A stretch of DNA of 64,000 nt from Hymenobacter puniceus (GCF_014333525.1 NZ_JACSCX010000002.1:372001-436000); one strand, 5' to 3'. Positions 26,994 through 36,348 are shown, numbered from the stretch's first letter. Made by a program: numbers and translations. The notes: generated by a model from the sequence alone, not told the origin.

Positions 26994-27617
26994 ATGCTGA
27001 ATCTCGTGCTCTTCGGCCCGCCCGGCGCCGGTAAAGGAACGCAAAGCCAGAAGCTGATTGCCCGCTATAATCTGGTGCACCTCTCCACCGGCGACTTGCT
27101 GCGGGCCCAGATAGCCCAGGGCACTGAACTAGGCCTGCGGGCCAAAAAACTCATGGATGAAGGCCTGCTCGTGCCCGATGAAGTAGTCATTGGCATGATC
27201 GACAGCGCTTTGCAAGGCAACAAGCAAGCCGCTGGCTTTATCTTCGATGGCTTCCCACGCACTGTGCCCCAGGCCGAAAGCCTCGACCGACTGCTGGCCG
27301 AGCACGAAACCAAGGTATCGTGCATGGTGGCGCTGGAAGTAGCCGAGGAAGAGCTGGTAACGCGCCTGCTGGAGCGTGGCAAAACCTCCGGCCGCCCTGA
27401 TGACCAGGACGAAACCAAAATCCGCAAGCGTGTAACGGTATATAATACCGAAACTGCCCAGGTGGCCGGCTACTACGCCTCGCAGCAGAAATTTCACGCC
27501 CTCAACGGCATTGGCGCCATCGAAGACATCTTCGGGCAAATCTGCGGCATCATTGAAAAGCACCAGCCTGCCACGTCCGAAAGCAGCCAGCAGGCTACCG
27601 ACGAAGTAAAAGCGTAA
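26994..27617 (+). CDS. adk: Adenylate kinase
   Basis: A 207-residue P-loop kinase: GPPGAGKGTQ at 8-17, AMP-site STGDLLR and DGFPRT at 85-90. The lid between LLERGKTSGRPDDQDE and the following KIRKRV is short, so this is the short-lid form without a zinc knuckle. It catalyses ATP + AMP = 2 ADP in the cytoplasm. The C-terminal 15 residues are polar and glutamine-rich, probably a disordered tail. A promoter-like octamer overlaps the stop codon. Confidence 0.96.
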   Translation: MLNLVLFGPPGAGKGTQSQKLIARYNLVHLSTGDLLRAQIAQGTELGLRAKKLMDEGLLVPDEVVIGMIDSALQGNKQAAGFIFDGFPRTVPQAESLDRLLAEHETKVSCMVALEVAEEELVTRLLERGKTSGRPDDQDETKIRKRVTVYNTETAQVAGYYASQQKFHALNGIGAIEDIFGQICGIIEKHQPATSESSQQATDEVKA

Positions 27618-27622
27618 CTTTG
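27615..27622 (+). promoter_or_regulatory. Candidate -7 promoter element TAACTTTG for obgE
   Basis: Matches TAnnTTTG and begins in the adk stop codon. The obgE start is about 165 bases away, so the leader would carry the palindrome at 27658. Confidence 0.4.
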
Positions 27623-27657
27623 CGCCTGCTACCCGCTTGGGGTAGTGGCAGAACCAT

Positions 27658-27706
27658 CTGTCATCCTGTGTATTTCGCCCCTGCGGCGGAATGTGCAGGA
27701 TGACAG
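27658..27706. repeat. Palindromic repeat, family A copy 1 (short variant)
   Basis: CTGTCATCCTG and CAGGATGACAG form perfect outer arms; an inner stem ATTTCGCC/GGCGGAAT with one wobble continues the hairpin. It shares the GTCATCC/GGATGAC ends with the larger family A elements but has a different core. It lies in the adk-obgE gap. Confidence 0.65.
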
Positions 27707-27788
27707 CTGTTTTACAGACATTCTGGAATTGAGAAGTAAGAATGAAACCAATTCTTAATTTTTAATTCTCAATTTTTAATTGAAGAAA

Positions 27789-28880
27789 GTGGCTTCCAAT
27801 AATTTCATCGACTACGTCAAAATCAACTGTCGCTCGGGTAAAGGCGGAGCGGGCTCGCACCACTTTTTCCGCGCTAAAGGCCTGCCCAATGGCGGCCCCG
27901 ATGGTGGCGACGGCGGCCGCGGCGGCCACATCATCTTGGAAGGCAGTTCCCAGCTCTGGACCCTGCTGCACTTGCAGTACCGCAAGCACCTGATTGCGAA
28001 GCCCGGCGAAGGCGGCGGCGAAAACCTGCGCAGTGGGGCTCAGGGCGAGGATATCATCATCCAAGTGCCGCTCGGCACGGTAGCCCGCGACGCTGAAACC
28101 GGCGAGAAGAAACTGGAAATCACGGAGGACGGCCAGCGCCTGATTCTGACGCCCGGCGGCCGCGGCGGCTGGGGCAACGACCACTTCAAGTCGGCCACCA
28201 ACCAGGCCCCGGCCTACGCCCAGCCCGGCGAGCCCGGCATTGATGAGTGGGTGATTCTGGAGCTGAAGCTGCTGGCCGACGTAGGCCTGGTGGGCTTCCC
28301 GAACGCCGGCAAAAGCACGCTGCTCTCCGTGGTATCGGCGGCTAAGCCCAAGATTGCCGATTACGCCTTCACCACCCTCACGCCCAACCTGGGCGTAGTG
28401 GCCTACCGCGACTACAAGTCGTTTGTGATGGCCGATATTCCGGGTATCATTGAGGGCGCAGCTGAGGGCAAAGGCCTGGGCACGCGCTTCCTGCGCCACA
28501 TCGAGCGCAACTCCATTCTGCTGTTCATGATCAGCTGCGACTCGCCGGACATCAACGCCGAGTACGAGGTGCTGCTCAGCGAGTTGGAGCAGTTCAACCC
28601 CGAACTGCTGGAAAAGCAGCGCCTGCTGGCCATCACCAAGTCGGACATGCTGGACGAAGAGCTGGAGGCCGAAATCCGGGCCACGCTGCCCACCGACCTA
28701 CCGACGGTCTTCATTTCCAGTTTGGCCAACAAGAACATTCAGCAGCTGAAGGACCTGATCTGGGAGGCGCTGCAGCAAAACCGTGCTGCCACGGCAACCA
28801 CCACGGCCCAGCGTCAGAGCCAGGACGAGGACGCCGAGGAGCTGGAGACTGACGAGCAAACAGAGGCGGAGCAGGAGTAG
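27789..28880 (+). CDS. obgE: Ribosome-assembly GTPase Obg/CgtA
   Basis: A 363-residue GTPase from the GTG at 27789 ([20 protein letters not shown]), the usual family start; a TTG nine bases earlier is possible. The N-terminal glycine-rich Obg fold covers about residues 1-160. The G domain follows, with G1 [10 protein letters not shown]3 [16 protein letters not shown] and G4 TKSD. The C-terminus is a short acidic tail instead of a full OCT domain. Obg binds the 50S subunit and links GTP/ppGpp state to growth. The preceding gap is AT-rich with repeated TTTTTAAT runs. Confidence 0.95.
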   Translation: MASNNFIDYVKINCRSGKGGAGSHHFFRAKGLPNGGPDGGDGGRGGHIILEGSSQLWTLLHLQYRKHLIAKPGEGGGENLRSGAQGEDIIIQVPLGTVARDAETGEKKLEITEDGQRLILTPGGRGGWGNDHFKSATNQAPAYAQPGEPGIDEWVILELKLLADVGLVGFPNAGKSTLLSVVSAAKPKIADYAFTTLTPNLGVVAYRDYKSFVMADIPGIIEGAAEGKGLGTRFLRHIERNSILLFMISCDSPDINAEYEVLLSELEQFNPELLEKQRLLAITKSDMLDEELEAEIRATLPTDLPTVFISSLANKNIQQLKDLIWEALQQNRAATATTTAQRQSQDEDAEELETDEQTEAEQE

Positions 28881-29059
28881 ACGTCAGAGCCCAGGCTGCC
28901 AGTTCGGGCCGCACTCCGCCGGATGTGACTGAACTAACTGCCTGGGCGGGCGGGTTTCTGTGCCACAATGACAGCCGCTTAGGCTTTGGCAAACTCCTTG
29001 CGACCCGCTATCCGCCTATGTCTTCCCGATTCAACCCATTCCGACGATTTCAAGCGAAA

Positions 29060-29641
29060 ATGGCTGACGATAAAACCAACCAACCCGACGATACCCAATT
29101 CGACCAGAGCAGCGCTGACCACACGGCCGGTGAGCTGACCCAGGAGCCCAATGCCCCCGAAATAGGGGAGATAGAGGACACGAATACGGCTGCTACCGGT
29201 TCCAAAACCGAAGCTGAGCTGGCTGATCTGAAAGACAAATACCTGCGCCTGGCCGCTGAGTTTGAGAACTACAAGCGCCGCACCACCAAGGAGCGCGCCG
29301 ACCTGTTCAAGACCGCCAACCAGGAGCTAATGACGGCCTTGCTGCCCGTGCTCGACGATTTTGACCGGGCCCGCCACCACACCAAGGACACCGACGACGC
29401 CAACGCCGTGCGCGAAAGCATCGACATCATCCACAACAAGCTGCAGAAAACCCTCAACCAGAAGGGCCTGACGCCGATGGAAACCAAAGGCGGCGCTTTC
29501 GACCCCGATCTGCACGAGGCCATTACCCAGATTCCGGCCCCATCAGACGAATTGAAAGGTAAGATAGTGGATGAAGTGGAGCGTGGCTACTACCTCGGCG
29601 ACAAGGTAATCCGGCACGCCAAAGTGGTGCTGGGGCAGTAA
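29060..29641 (+). CDS. grpE: Hsp70 nucleotide-exchange factor GrpE
   Basis: A 193-residue co-chaperone. The first 55 residues are acidic and disordered (DDKTNQPDDTQ), then a long coiled coil (LADLKDKYLRLAAEFENYKR) and a beta-wing domain ending VERGYYLGDKVIRHAKVVL, the GrpE signature. GrpE releases ADP from DnaK. ATG 29060 is chosen; ATG 29018 would add 14 basic residues. dnaJ follows after a large palindrome; dnaK is not in the window. Confidence 0.94.
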   Translation: MADDKTNQPDDTQFDQSSADHTAGELTQEPNAPEIGEIEDTNTAATGSKTEAELADLKDKYLRLAAEFENYKRRTTKERADLFKTANQELMTALLPVLDDFDRARHHTKDTDDANAVRESIDIIHNKLQKTLNQKGLTPMETKGGAFDPDLHEAITQIPAPSDELKGKIVDEVERGYYLGDKVIRHAKVVLGQ

Positions 29642-29655
29642 ACCCAGAGAAGGTC

Positions 29656-29756
29656 GTCATGCAGAGGCGCAGCCGAAGCATCTCGCATGGCACCGTTGAC
29701 ATAGTAACTCCCCAAACGTCAGCACGCGAGATGCTTCGGCTGCGCCTCTGCATGAC
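29656..29756. repeat. Palindromic repeat, family A copy 2
   Basis: Two 31-base arms (29656-29686 and 29726-29756) are exact inverse complements around a 39-base loop. The outer end is GTCATGCAGAG and the arm core AGGCGCAGCCGAAGCATC. It fills the gap between grpE and dnaJ. Confidence 0.92.
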
Positions 29757-29777
29757 AGACGAAGTATATTACCAAAG

Positions 29778-30920
29778 ATGGCAGCGAAGCGAGATTATTA
29801 CGAGGTGCTGGGCGTAGCCAAAAATGCGGCCGCGGATGAGATTAAGAAGGCCTACCGCAAGGTTGCCATCAAATATCACCCTGATAAAAACCCCGACGAC
29901 CCAACGGCCGAAGACAAGTTCAAGGAAGCCGCTGAGGCCTACGAAGTGCTGTCGGATGCTAATAAAAAGGCCCGCTACGACCAGTATGGCCACCAGGGCA
30001 TGGGTGGCAACGGCGGTGGCCCAAACATGGAGGATATCTTCTCCCAGTTTGGCGACATCTTCGGCGGTGGCGGCGGCTTCGAGGGCTTCTTCGGGGGTGG
30101 CGGCCGCGGCCAGGGCGGGCGGCGCGTGCGCAAAGGCTCCAACCTGCGCATCAAGCTGAAGCTGGACCTTGAAGAGGTAGCCAACGGCGTTGAGAAGAAA
30201 ATCAAGGTGAAGCGCTACGTAGCCTGCAACACCTGCTCGGGCACGGGCGCCAAAAACGGCACCGACCTCAAAACCTGCGGCACCTGCAACGGCCAGGGCC
30301 AGGTGAAGCGCGTGGTGAATACCATGCTCGGCCAGATGGTGAGTGCCTCTACCTGCCCCACCTGCGAAGGCGAAGGCAAAGTAGTGACCAGCAAGTGCGA
30401 CGTATGCCACGGCGACGGCCGCCAGTTGCACGAGGAAGTTATTCCAATCAACATTCCGGCGGGTGTGGCCGAAGGCATGCAGCTGAGCATGAACGGCAAA
30501 GGCAACTACCCCGAGCGGGGCGGCGTGCCCGGCGACCTGCTCATTCAGATTGAGGAAGAGGCGCACGAGTCGTTGAAGCGCGACGGCAACAACATCATGT
30601 TCGAGCAGTATATCTCGTTCGTGGATGCCGCGCTGGGGGCTAGCATTGAGGTGCCGACTATTGAGGGTAAAGTGAAAATCAAGGTCGACCCGGGCACGCA
30701 GCCCGGCAAGATCCTGCGCCTGCGCGGCAAAGGCATCAAGGACATCAACGGCTACGGCCGCGGCGACCAGCTGATCCACCTCAGCGTCTGGACGCCCAAG
30801 AATGTGACCGGAGAAGAGCGGGAACTACTGGAAAAGCTGCGCAACGCTCAGAATTTCACGCCGAATCCCGGCAAAAACGAGAAGGGCTTCTTCGAGAAAG
30901 TGAAGGAGTACTTTCAATAA
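29778..30920 (+). CDS. dnaJ: Chaperone protein DnaJ
   Basis: A 380-residue full-length type I Hsp40. The J domain (1-70) has HPD at 34-36; a Gly/Phe-rich linker covers about 72-112. The zinc-binding domain has four CxxCxGxG repeats from C150: [33 protein letters not shown]-terminal substrate-binding domains follow. It delivers unfolded proteins to DnaK and stimulates its ATPase. It is next to grpE, and a terminator follows. Confidence 0.97.
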   Translation: MAAKRDYYEVLGVAKNAAADEIKKAYRKVAIKYHPDKNPDDPTAEDKFKEAAEAYEVLSDANKKARYDQYGHQGMGGNGGGPNMEDIFSQFGDIFGGGGGFEGFFGGGGRGQGGRRVRKGSNLRIKLKLDLEEVANGVEKKIKVKRYVACNTCSGTGAKNGTDLKTCGTCNGQGQVKRVVNTMLGQMVSASTCPTCEGEGKVVTSKCDVCHGDGRQLHEEVIPINIPAGVAEGMQLSMNGKGNYPERGGVPGDLLIQIEEEAHESLKRDGNNIMFEQYISFVDAALGASIEVPTIEGKVKIKVDPGTQPGKILRLRGKGIKDINGYGRGDQLIHLSVWTPKNVTGEERELLEKLRNAQNFTPNPGKNEKGFFEKVKEYFQ

Positions 30921-30970
30921 CCACGGATTTTTCCGGATTAGACGAATTGCACGGATTTCGTGGACGATTG

Positions 30971-31006
30971 AACGCCTGCTTCCTTTTGGGGAGGCAGGCG
31001 TTTTTT
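30971..31006 (+). terminator. Rho-independent terminator after dnaJ
   Basis: AACGCCTGC pairs with GCAGGCGTT across a partly paired loop and is followed by six T. It ends the grpE-dnaJ unit. Confidence 0.88.
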
Positions 31007-31034
31007 ATGGCTGCTGCTCCCAGGCGTCCGAGCA

Positions 31035-31346
31035 TTAACGGGTGGTATGCTGGTCAACTGCCGGCTGCAACTTGGCCTTGAGGTCGCGCCCTATCAGAAA
31101 CCCAAACAGTACAATGGCTACCAGCACTAGGCCCATCGACAGGTATTTGCGGGTTGGTGAAATGGCCACGGTGGCGGCGGAATACGCGCCATCGGCGCCG
31201 GCGGGGCGGTAGTGCAGGTCGGAGAGAAACAGGCCGCCACCCAGGGCTAGCCAGGCGCCGGCCTGTAGCAAGTCGTGGGAAAGCAGCAGGCTGACCAAGC
31301 CTGTCAGGACGAAAAGTACGCCGGTGAGCACATTCAGCTTTTTCAT
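31035..31346 (-). CDS. Small membrane protein of unknown function
   Basis: A 103-residue protein with three hydrophobic segments: NVLTGVLFVLTGLVSLLLS, a middle GAWLALGGGLFLSDL, and YLSMGLVLVAIVLFGFLIG, followed by a charged tail. No family is recognised. It reads opposite to dnaJ and to the sigma-factor gene, with an independent start at 31346. The overlapping reverse frame to 31401 is a shadow. Likely in the inner membrane; nothing suggests a function. Confidence 0.6.
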   Translation of the reverse strand: MKKLNVLTGVLFVLTGLVSLLLSHDLLQAGAWLALGGGLFLSDLHYRPAGADGAYSAATVAISPTRKYLSMGLVLVAIVLFGFLIGRDLKAKLQPAVDQHTTR

Positions 31347-31496
31347 GGCAAAGCAGTGAAGTGGTGGTTTGGCGGATTAATCGCGCGAACTGCTGGCGCA
31401 TTACAGCTACCTGCGGGCTGACCGGAAAATTATTTCGCTAGTGGCCTGTAATGACCCGCCAGGACTGCCGATATAGTAGCTGAAACCGCCGCCCGC

Positions 31497-32009
31497 ATGA
31501 GCCCCGCTGCACCCTCCACTGCCTTTGTTGCCGTCGTGAACGAGTACCAGCCGCTGCTGCGGCGCGTGTGCCGCCTCTACTGTGCCGACGCCGACGACCG
31601 GCAGGATTTGTTTCAGGAAATACTGCTGCAGCTATGGCGCGCCTGGCCTAGCTATGTGCCGCAGGCTGGCGCCAAGCTCAGCACCTGGCTCTACCGCATT
31701 GCCCTGAATGTGGCCATCAGCAACCTGCGCCAGCGCACCCGCCGCCCCGAGCCTTTACGCCTGGATGGGGATGCGCTGCAGCTGGCACAGGAAACCGAGC
31801 CTCCCAACTATGAGCCTGAAGAAACTGCCGCCCTCTACCGGGCCATAAACCGGCTTTCTGATGTAGACAAGGCCTTTGTGCTGCTGTATCTGGAGGAGCG
31901 CACCTACGAGGAAATGGCCGACATCCTCGGCATTACCCAGAACAACGTACGCGTGAAAATGCACCGCGTGCAAGACAAGATCCGCCAACAACTTACCCGC
32001 CCCGTCTGA
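31497..32009 (+). CDS. ECF-type RNA polymerase sigma factor
   Basis: A 170-residue sigma-70 factor. Region 2 is visible as LYCADADDRQDLFQEILLQLWRAW and KLSTWLYRIALNVAISNLRQ; region 4 as LSDVDKAFVLLYLEERTYEE with the helix-turn-helix MADILGITQNNVRVKMHRVQ. It directs RNA polymerase to a dedicated regulon, usually for envelope or stress responses. Its stop codon overlaps by one base the start of a membrane-protein gene, which may encode its regulator. Confidence 0.92.
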   Translation: MSPAAPSTAFVAVVNEYQPLLRRVCRLYCADADDRQDLFQEILLQLWRAWPSYVPQAGAKLSTWLYRIALNVAISNLRQRTRRPEPLRLDGDALQLAQETEPPNYEPEETAALYRAINRLSDVDKAFVLLYLEERTYEEMADILGITQNNVRVKMHRVQDKIRQQLTRPV

Positions 32010-32641
32010 TGGAACTCGATGATCTTCGCCGTAGCTGGCGGCAGCCGGCCGCTACTGATTCAGCCCATAACTTGCTGGATGCTAGTGCGCTGGCCCGTCT
32101 GCTTGCCCGTGGCTCTAGCAATCCGGTAGGCAAGATGCGCCGCAATGTGTGGCTGGAAATCGGCTTTGTGCTCTTCTGCTTGATTTGGTGCTTGGTAGCT
32201 ACATTCACCTCGCACGACCCTTTCTACCTGGCTATGGCCTCCTGGCTGGCTATTATGTGTGTGCTTAGCGGCTTCTACTTTCGGCGTAAGCTGGCCTTGC
32301 TAAACAGCCTTGATGACGCTAGCGGCGCTATGCGTGACACAATAACGCGCCAACTGATCAGCCTGCGTGGGTTGGTGCAGATCTACTTTCAGGCTACCAT
32401 GTGGTCGTTGCCGGTGTCGCTGGGAATTGGGTTGGTGTTTCTCGGCGGACGCATCATACAGAAGCTGAACGGCCAGAAAATGTGGGTGGGCCTAGGAATT
32501 TTGCTGGCAGTGTATCTGCTGGCAGGTGTGCTGACTTTTCTCTGGACGCGCAACTTCACCCGCTGGTACTTGCAGCGCCTATACGGCCAGCACCTCGACC
32601 GTCTGGAAGCCAGCCTACGCGAGCTGGAAGCAACTGAATAG
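32009..32641 (+). CDS. Membrane protein coupled to ECF sigma factor (possible anti-sigma)
   Basis: A 210-residue protein. About 70 polar N-terminal residues begin MELDDLRRSWRQPAATDSAH, then four hydrophobic spans: VWLEIGFVLFCLIWCLVA, MASWLAIMCVLSGFYF, SLPVSLGIGLVFLGGRI and GILLAVYLLAGVLTFLW. The C-terminus is charged and coiled. It lacks recognisable anti-sigma zinc or FecR motifs. The TGATG overlap with the sigma gene implies translational coupling, and a membrane partner after an ECF sigma factor is usually its regulator; this is inference from position. Confidence 0.7.
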   Translation: MELDDLRRSWRQPAATDSAHNLLDASALARLLARGSSNPVGKMRRNVWLEIGFVLFCLIWCLVATFTSHDPFYLAMASWLAIMCVLSGFYFRRKLALLNSLDDASGAMRDTITRQLISLRGLVQIYFQATMWSLPVSLGIGLVFLGGRIIQKLNGQKMWVGLGILLAVYLLAGVLTFLWTRNFTRWYLQRLYGQHLDRLEASLRELEATE

Positions 32642-32757
32642 CGCCGTTCGGAAGCCTTTTCTGCTGGTTCAGGCCGCGGAAATCACCGGTTGAGCAAACC
32701 AGATGCAGATTGTGTATTTGATTCGTGTAATATTACGGCACCACAAACCTTTCTTCC

Positions 32758-33699
32758 ATGCCTCCTATTCTGCAAGCAATTGATGTGCGCAAAACCTACG
32801 CCGCGCACACTGCTCTCAACGGCGTGAGCCTCGACATTCCGGAGCGCAGCATTTTCGGGCTGCTCGGGCCCAACGGCGCCGGCAAAACGTCGCTCATCCG
32901 CATCATCACCCAGATTACGGCCGCCGACTCCGGTGAAATCCGCATCCGGGGCCAGAAGCTCAACCCCGCGCATATTGGTCAGGTTGGCTACTTGCCCGAG
33001 GAGCGCGGCCTCTACAAAAAGATGAAGGTGGGCGAGCAGCTGCTGTACTTAGCCCGCCTTAAGGGCCTGAGCCGTGCCGACGCCACCCAGCGCATCAAAA
33101 GCTGGCTGGACCGCCTGGAGCTTAAGCCCTGGGTTGAGAAGAATGTGGAAGACCTCAGCAAAGGCATGCAGCAGAAGGTGCAGTTCATTGCCACGGTGTT
33201 GCACGAGCCCGAAATCATCATTCTGGATGAGCCGTTTTCGGGCTTCGACCCCATCAACGCCAACCTCATCAAAGACGAGATTCTGGCGTTGCGCGAGAAA
33301 GGTGCTACCATCATTTTCAGTACCCACCGTATGGAATCGGTGGAAGAGCTCTGCGACAGTATTGCCCTCATCAACCGCAGCCGCAAAGTGTTGGATGGTA
33401 CTGTGCGCGACATCAAGAACACGTTTCGCACTCAAACCTACGAGGTGGAAGGCCGCGGCCGGCTGCTCGTCACGCACCCCGATTTTGAGGTAATAAAGCA
33501 TCAGGACCGCGAAAACGGCCACTTCTACGACGTGATAAAGCTACACGCCGGTACCACGCCCAACGATTTGCTACGCTACCTCATCGGGACGGTGGAAGTG
33601 CACGCCTTCCGCGAGATGGTTCCGAGCATCAACGACATCTTCATCCAGCGAGTGCGCGAAACCATGCCCGAAACGCTGATGGAGGAGCCTGTACTGTAG
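32758..33699 (+). CDS. ABC transporter ATP-binding protein (NatA-like)
   Basis: A 313-residue ATPase of an ABC-2 exporter. Walker A GPNGAGKTS is at residues 37-45, the signature is LSKGMQQKVQ, Walker B is IIILDEPFSGFDPINA, and FSTHRMESVEEL is the H-loop. The C-terminal 90 residues form the extra domain of Nat-type subunits (DUF4162-like). It pairs with the permease gene at 33824. NatAB-type systems export sodium or other cations; the substrate here is not shown. Confidence 0.92.
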   Translation: MPPILQAIDVRKTYAAHTALNGVSLDIPERSIFGLLGPNGAGKTSLIRIITQITAADSGEIRIRGQKLNPAHIGQVGYLPEERGLYKKMKVGEQLLYLARLKGLSRADATQRIKSWLDRLELKPWVEKNVEDLSKGMQQKVQFIATVLHEPEIIILDEPFSGFDPINANLIKDEILALREKGATIIFSTHRMESVEELCDSIALINRSRKVLDGTVRDIKNTFRTQTYEVEGRGRLLVTHPDFEVIKHQDRENGHFYDVIKLHAGTTPNDLLRYLIGTVEVHAFREMVPSINDIFIQRVRETMPETLMEEPVL

Positions 33700-33705
33700 C
33701 AGAAC

Positions 33706-33801
33706 GTCATTCCGGGCAGCGCCAGGAATCTCGCTGGGGTAGCAACCAATACTTTCACAACGTCAGCACGCGAGATACTTCGGCTTCGCCTCTGCCTGAT
33801 G
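33706..33801. repeat. Palindromic repeat, family A copy 3 (degenerate)
   Basis: A left arm GTCATTCCGGGCAGCGCCAG and ATCTCGC, and a right arm starting GCGAGATACTTCGGC and ending CTGATG, are imperfect complements. It lies between the ATPase and permease genes, so it would be transcribed in the operon message. Confidence 0.75.
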
Positions 33802-33823
33802 TGCTTTCGATACCTGATTTCCC

Positions 33824-35161
33824 ATGGACAAAATATTCCTCGTTTTTCAGCGCGAATACCTCACGCGGGTGCGCAAGAAGAGTTTCATTATCATGTCGCT
33901 GATTGGGCCGCTGCTGACGGTAGCGCTGTTTGCAGTGCCCATATTCATTGCCAAGATGTCGGACAGCGGCAAGACGGTAGTGGTGGCCGATGCCGGCAAC
34001 CTGTTTGCCAGCCAGCTGCCCGAGGCGAAGGACGACATCCGGTTTGTGCGCACCAGCCCCGACCTGACCCAGGCCAAAGCGGAATTCAAAAAAAGCAAGC
34101 ACGATGCTCTGCTCTACATTCCGAAGCAGGATATGGCCAATCCAGGCGGCTTCCAGGTGTTTTCGCGCAAGGGTCTGGGCGTGTCGCTGGAGCGCGACAT
34201 TGAACGCGCCGTGTCGCTGCAGATCGAAAACCAGCGCCTCACGGCTTCCGGCATCGACCGGGCTACTCTTGACAAGCTCAAGGCCGACGTAGACTTGGAA
34301 ACTGTGAGTTTGAGCGACGATGGTGAGAAAAGCTCCAGCACCGGCGTCAGCACTGGCGTGGCCTACGCCTGCGGCTTCCTGATTTACATGTTCATCTTCA
34401 TCTACGGTGTGCAGATTATGCGCGGCGTGATGGAAGAGAAAACCAGCCGGATTGTGGAGGTAGTTATTTCGTCGGTGAAGCCCTTCCAGCTGATGATGGG
34501 CAAAGTGCTAGGCATTGCGGCCGTGGGCTTCACGCAGCTGGCGCTGTGGGTGCTGCTTTCTATTGGCATCAGCTCGGTAATGGCGCGCTCCGTGAGCCCC
34601 GAAAAGATGGTAGAAGCGCGCGTGAACCGCACTACGGCCATCGTCAGCAAGGACACGCCGCAGGACAAAGCTGCCAAGCAGGAAAACAACGTGGCCGCTA
34701 AGATGATTACCGCCCTGCGCAACGCCGACCTAAATGTGCCGCTGATTGTGGGCTGCTTTCTGTTCTATTTCCTTGGGGGCTACCTGTTCTATGGGGCGCT
34801 GTTCGGCGCTATCGGCTCGGCTGTAGACAACGACACCGATACCCAGCAGTTTATGCTGCCCGTGACGATGCCGCTGGTGCTCACCTTTGTGGTGTCGCAG
34901 GCGATTCTCACCACCAATCCCAACGGGTCGGTGGCCGTCTGGATGTCGATGATACCGTTCACCTCGCCCATTGCCATGATGATGCGCCTGCCGTTTGGCG
35001 GGGTGCCCGCCTGGCAACTGGCCACGTCTATGGTACTGCTGATTCTGGGCTTCATCTTCACCACCTGGCTGGCTGGTCGCATCTACCGGGTCGGGATTCT
35101 GATGTATGGCAAAAAAGTGAACTACCGCGAGCTGTCGAAGTGGATGTTCTACAAAGGCTAA
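33824..35161 (+). CDS. ABC-2-type transporter permease (NatB-like)
   Basis: A 445-residue membrane protein. One N-terminal span (SFIIMSLIGPLLTVALFAVP) is followed by a large extracytoplasmic domain from about residue 45 to 170, then five spans from about 180 on, including GVAYACGFLIYMFIFIYGVQ. The loop VMEEKTSRIVEVVISSVKPF is the usual ABC-2 coupling segment. It forms the exporter with the ATPase encoded just upstream. A hairpin follows at 35219. Confidence 0.9.
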   Translation: MDKIFLVFQREYLTRVRKKSFIIMSLIGPLLTVALFAVPIFIAKMSDSGKTVVVADAGNLFASQLPEAKDDIRFVRTSPDLTQAKAEFKKSKHDALLYIPKQDMANPGGFQVFSRKGLGVSLERDIERAVSLQIENQRLTASGIDRATLDKLKADVDLETVSLSDDGEKSSSTGVSTGVAYACGFLIYMFIFIYGVQIMRGVMEEKTSRIVEVVISSVKPFQLMMGKVLGIAAVGFTQLALWVLLSIGISSVMARSVSPEKMVEARVNRTTAIVSKDTPQDKAAKQENNVAAKMITALRNADLNVPLIVGCFLFYFLGGYLFYGALFGAIGSAVDNDTDTQQFMLPVTMPLVLTFVVSQAILTTNPNGSVAVWMSMIPFTSPIAMMMRLPFGGVPAWQLATSMVLLILGFIFTTWLAGRIYRVGILMYGKKVNYRELSKWMFYKG

Positions 35162-35218
35162 CCGGAGCGCCCACATAACTTTACGCTTGCCTCTCGGCCA
35201 TTTCTAACTGAACACAAC

Positions 35219-35258
35219 AAGCCCCAGTAGCTGTTTAACTCGCAGCTGCCGGGGCTTT
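35219..35258 (+). terminator. Probable terminator after the ABC permease
   Basis: AAGCCCC plus AGCTG pair with CAGCT plus GGGGCTT across a three-base internal loop; only three T follow, so strength is moderate. Confidence 0.6.
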
Positions 35259-35263
35259 CCGGT

Positions 35264-35271
35264 TACTTTTG
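35264..35271 (+). promoter_or_regulatory. Candidate -7 promoter element TACTTTTG
   Basis: Matches TAnnTTTG, lies just after a terminator hairpin and 34 bases before the ChaN-like ATG. No TTG was seen at the -33 distance. Confidence 0.5.
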
Positions 35272-35305
35272 CGCCGCTGGTTTTCCAGCCTACTTATTGC
35301 TGCTT

Positions 35306-36187
35306 ATGACCTCGAAATTGCTGCTGCCCTTACTAGTGGTGCTGCTAGCCGCCACTTCCCTAGCTGCCCAAGACCGGCCCGCCTACCGCTTGTTCACAAC
35401 TGCCGGCAAGCCCGCCAGCTACGACAAGATGCTGAAGGAACTGGCCGCCGCCGACGTGGTATTCTTTGGCGAGCAGCACAACGACCCCATGGCGCACTGG
35501 CTGGCGCTGCAGCTCACCAAAGACTTGCTACGCCTGCGCCAGGGCCAGCTGGTGCTGGGGTTGGAGATGTTTGAGCGCGACGTGCAGCCACTGGTAGACC
35601 AGTACACCACCGGCGAGCTGGATGATAAAGCCTTCGAAGCTGACAGCCGCCCCTGGCCCAACTACGCCACCGACTACAAGCCGCTGCTGCAACTGGCACG
35701 CCAGCAGAAATTTCGGGTGGTGGGCACCAACGTGCCGCGCCGCTATGCCTCGCAGGTAGCCAAAGGCAGCCTTGCGGCGCTGGATGCTTTGCCGGCCACG
35801 GAAAAAGCCTGGCTGGCGCCCTTACCTCTGACTGTGGACTACGAATTGCCCGGCTATAGGAATATGGCCAAGATGTTCGGTGGCGATGCAGCCCACGCGG
35901 CCGGCGTGCAGAACATCATCCAAGCCCAGGCCCTCAAGGATGCGACCATGGCCCACTTCCTACAGCAGGCCCGTCCCGCCGACCACCTGCTGCTGCACGT
36001 CAACGGCGCCTATCATTCCGACAACCACGACGGTATTCTAGCTTATCTGCGCCAGCAGAACCCGCAGCTGAAGGTGCTTACCATCAGCACCGTGTCGCAG
36101 GCCAGCCTCGACAAGCTGGAAAAAGAGCATCAGCAGAAAGCCGACTTCCTGCTGGTGGTACCCGAGGACATGACCAAAACGTATTAA
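35306..36187 (+). CDS. ChaN-family exported protein
   Basis: A 293-residue protein with a signal peptide LLLPLLVVLLAATSLAAQ. The body matches the ChaN/haem-binding-uptake (Tiki-like) fold: DVVFFGEQHNDPMAHWL, then LGLEMFERDVQPLVDQY and, near the C-terminus, LLLHVNGAYHSDNHDGILAY. The conserved GE/H and H residues form the metal-like site of the fold. In the family, ChaN is tied to iron or haem regulation, but the reaction is not well established. It is likely periplasmic. There is no lipobox cysteine, so it is probably soluble. Confidence 0.85.
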   Translation: MTSKLLLPLLVVLLAATSLAAQDRPAYRLFTTAGKPASYDKMLKELAAADVVFFGEQHNDPMAHWLALQLTKDLLRLRQGQLVLGLEMFERDVQPLVDQYTTGELDDKAFEADSRPWPNYATDYKPLLQLARQQKFRVVGTNVPRRYASQVAKGSLAALDALPATEKAWLAPLPLTVDYELPGYRNMAKMFGGDAAHAAGVQNIIQAQALKDATMAHFLQQARPADHLLLHVNGAYHSDNHDGILAYLRQQNPQLKVLTISTVSQASLDKLEKEHQQKADFLLVVPEDMTKTY

Positions 36188-36234
36188 CTGCTGACAGATA
36201 AAAGGACGTCCGTAGCAAAGTGAAATAAAAGAAC

Positions 36235-36326
36235 GTCATTCCGAGCTTGCGAGGAATCTCGCGTGCTGGCATCTGATTGCTATTGCAACGTCAGCACGCG
36301 AGATGCTTCGGCAAGCTCAGCATGAC
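36235..36326. repeat. Palindromic repeat, family A copy 4
   Basis: A left arm beginning GTCATTCCGAGCTTGCGAGG pairs with a right arm ending GCAAGCTCAGCATGAC. The inner ends TCTCGCGTGCTG and CAGCACGCGAGA are exact complements; the middle is mismatched, as though the arms came from different variants. Confidence 0.85.
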
Positions 36327-36348
36327 GGTTATGCCCCCAACCCGCCCC

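Noticed and set aside
29769..30779. 336-codon reverse frame opposite dnaJ
   Set aside because: It is the complement of a full-length, motif-complete dnaJ; the open frame follows from high GC at third positions.
36277..36348. Upstream extension of the hypothetical gene at 36349
   Set aside because: The extra codons lie within a family A palindrome arm and are unlikely to be translated.
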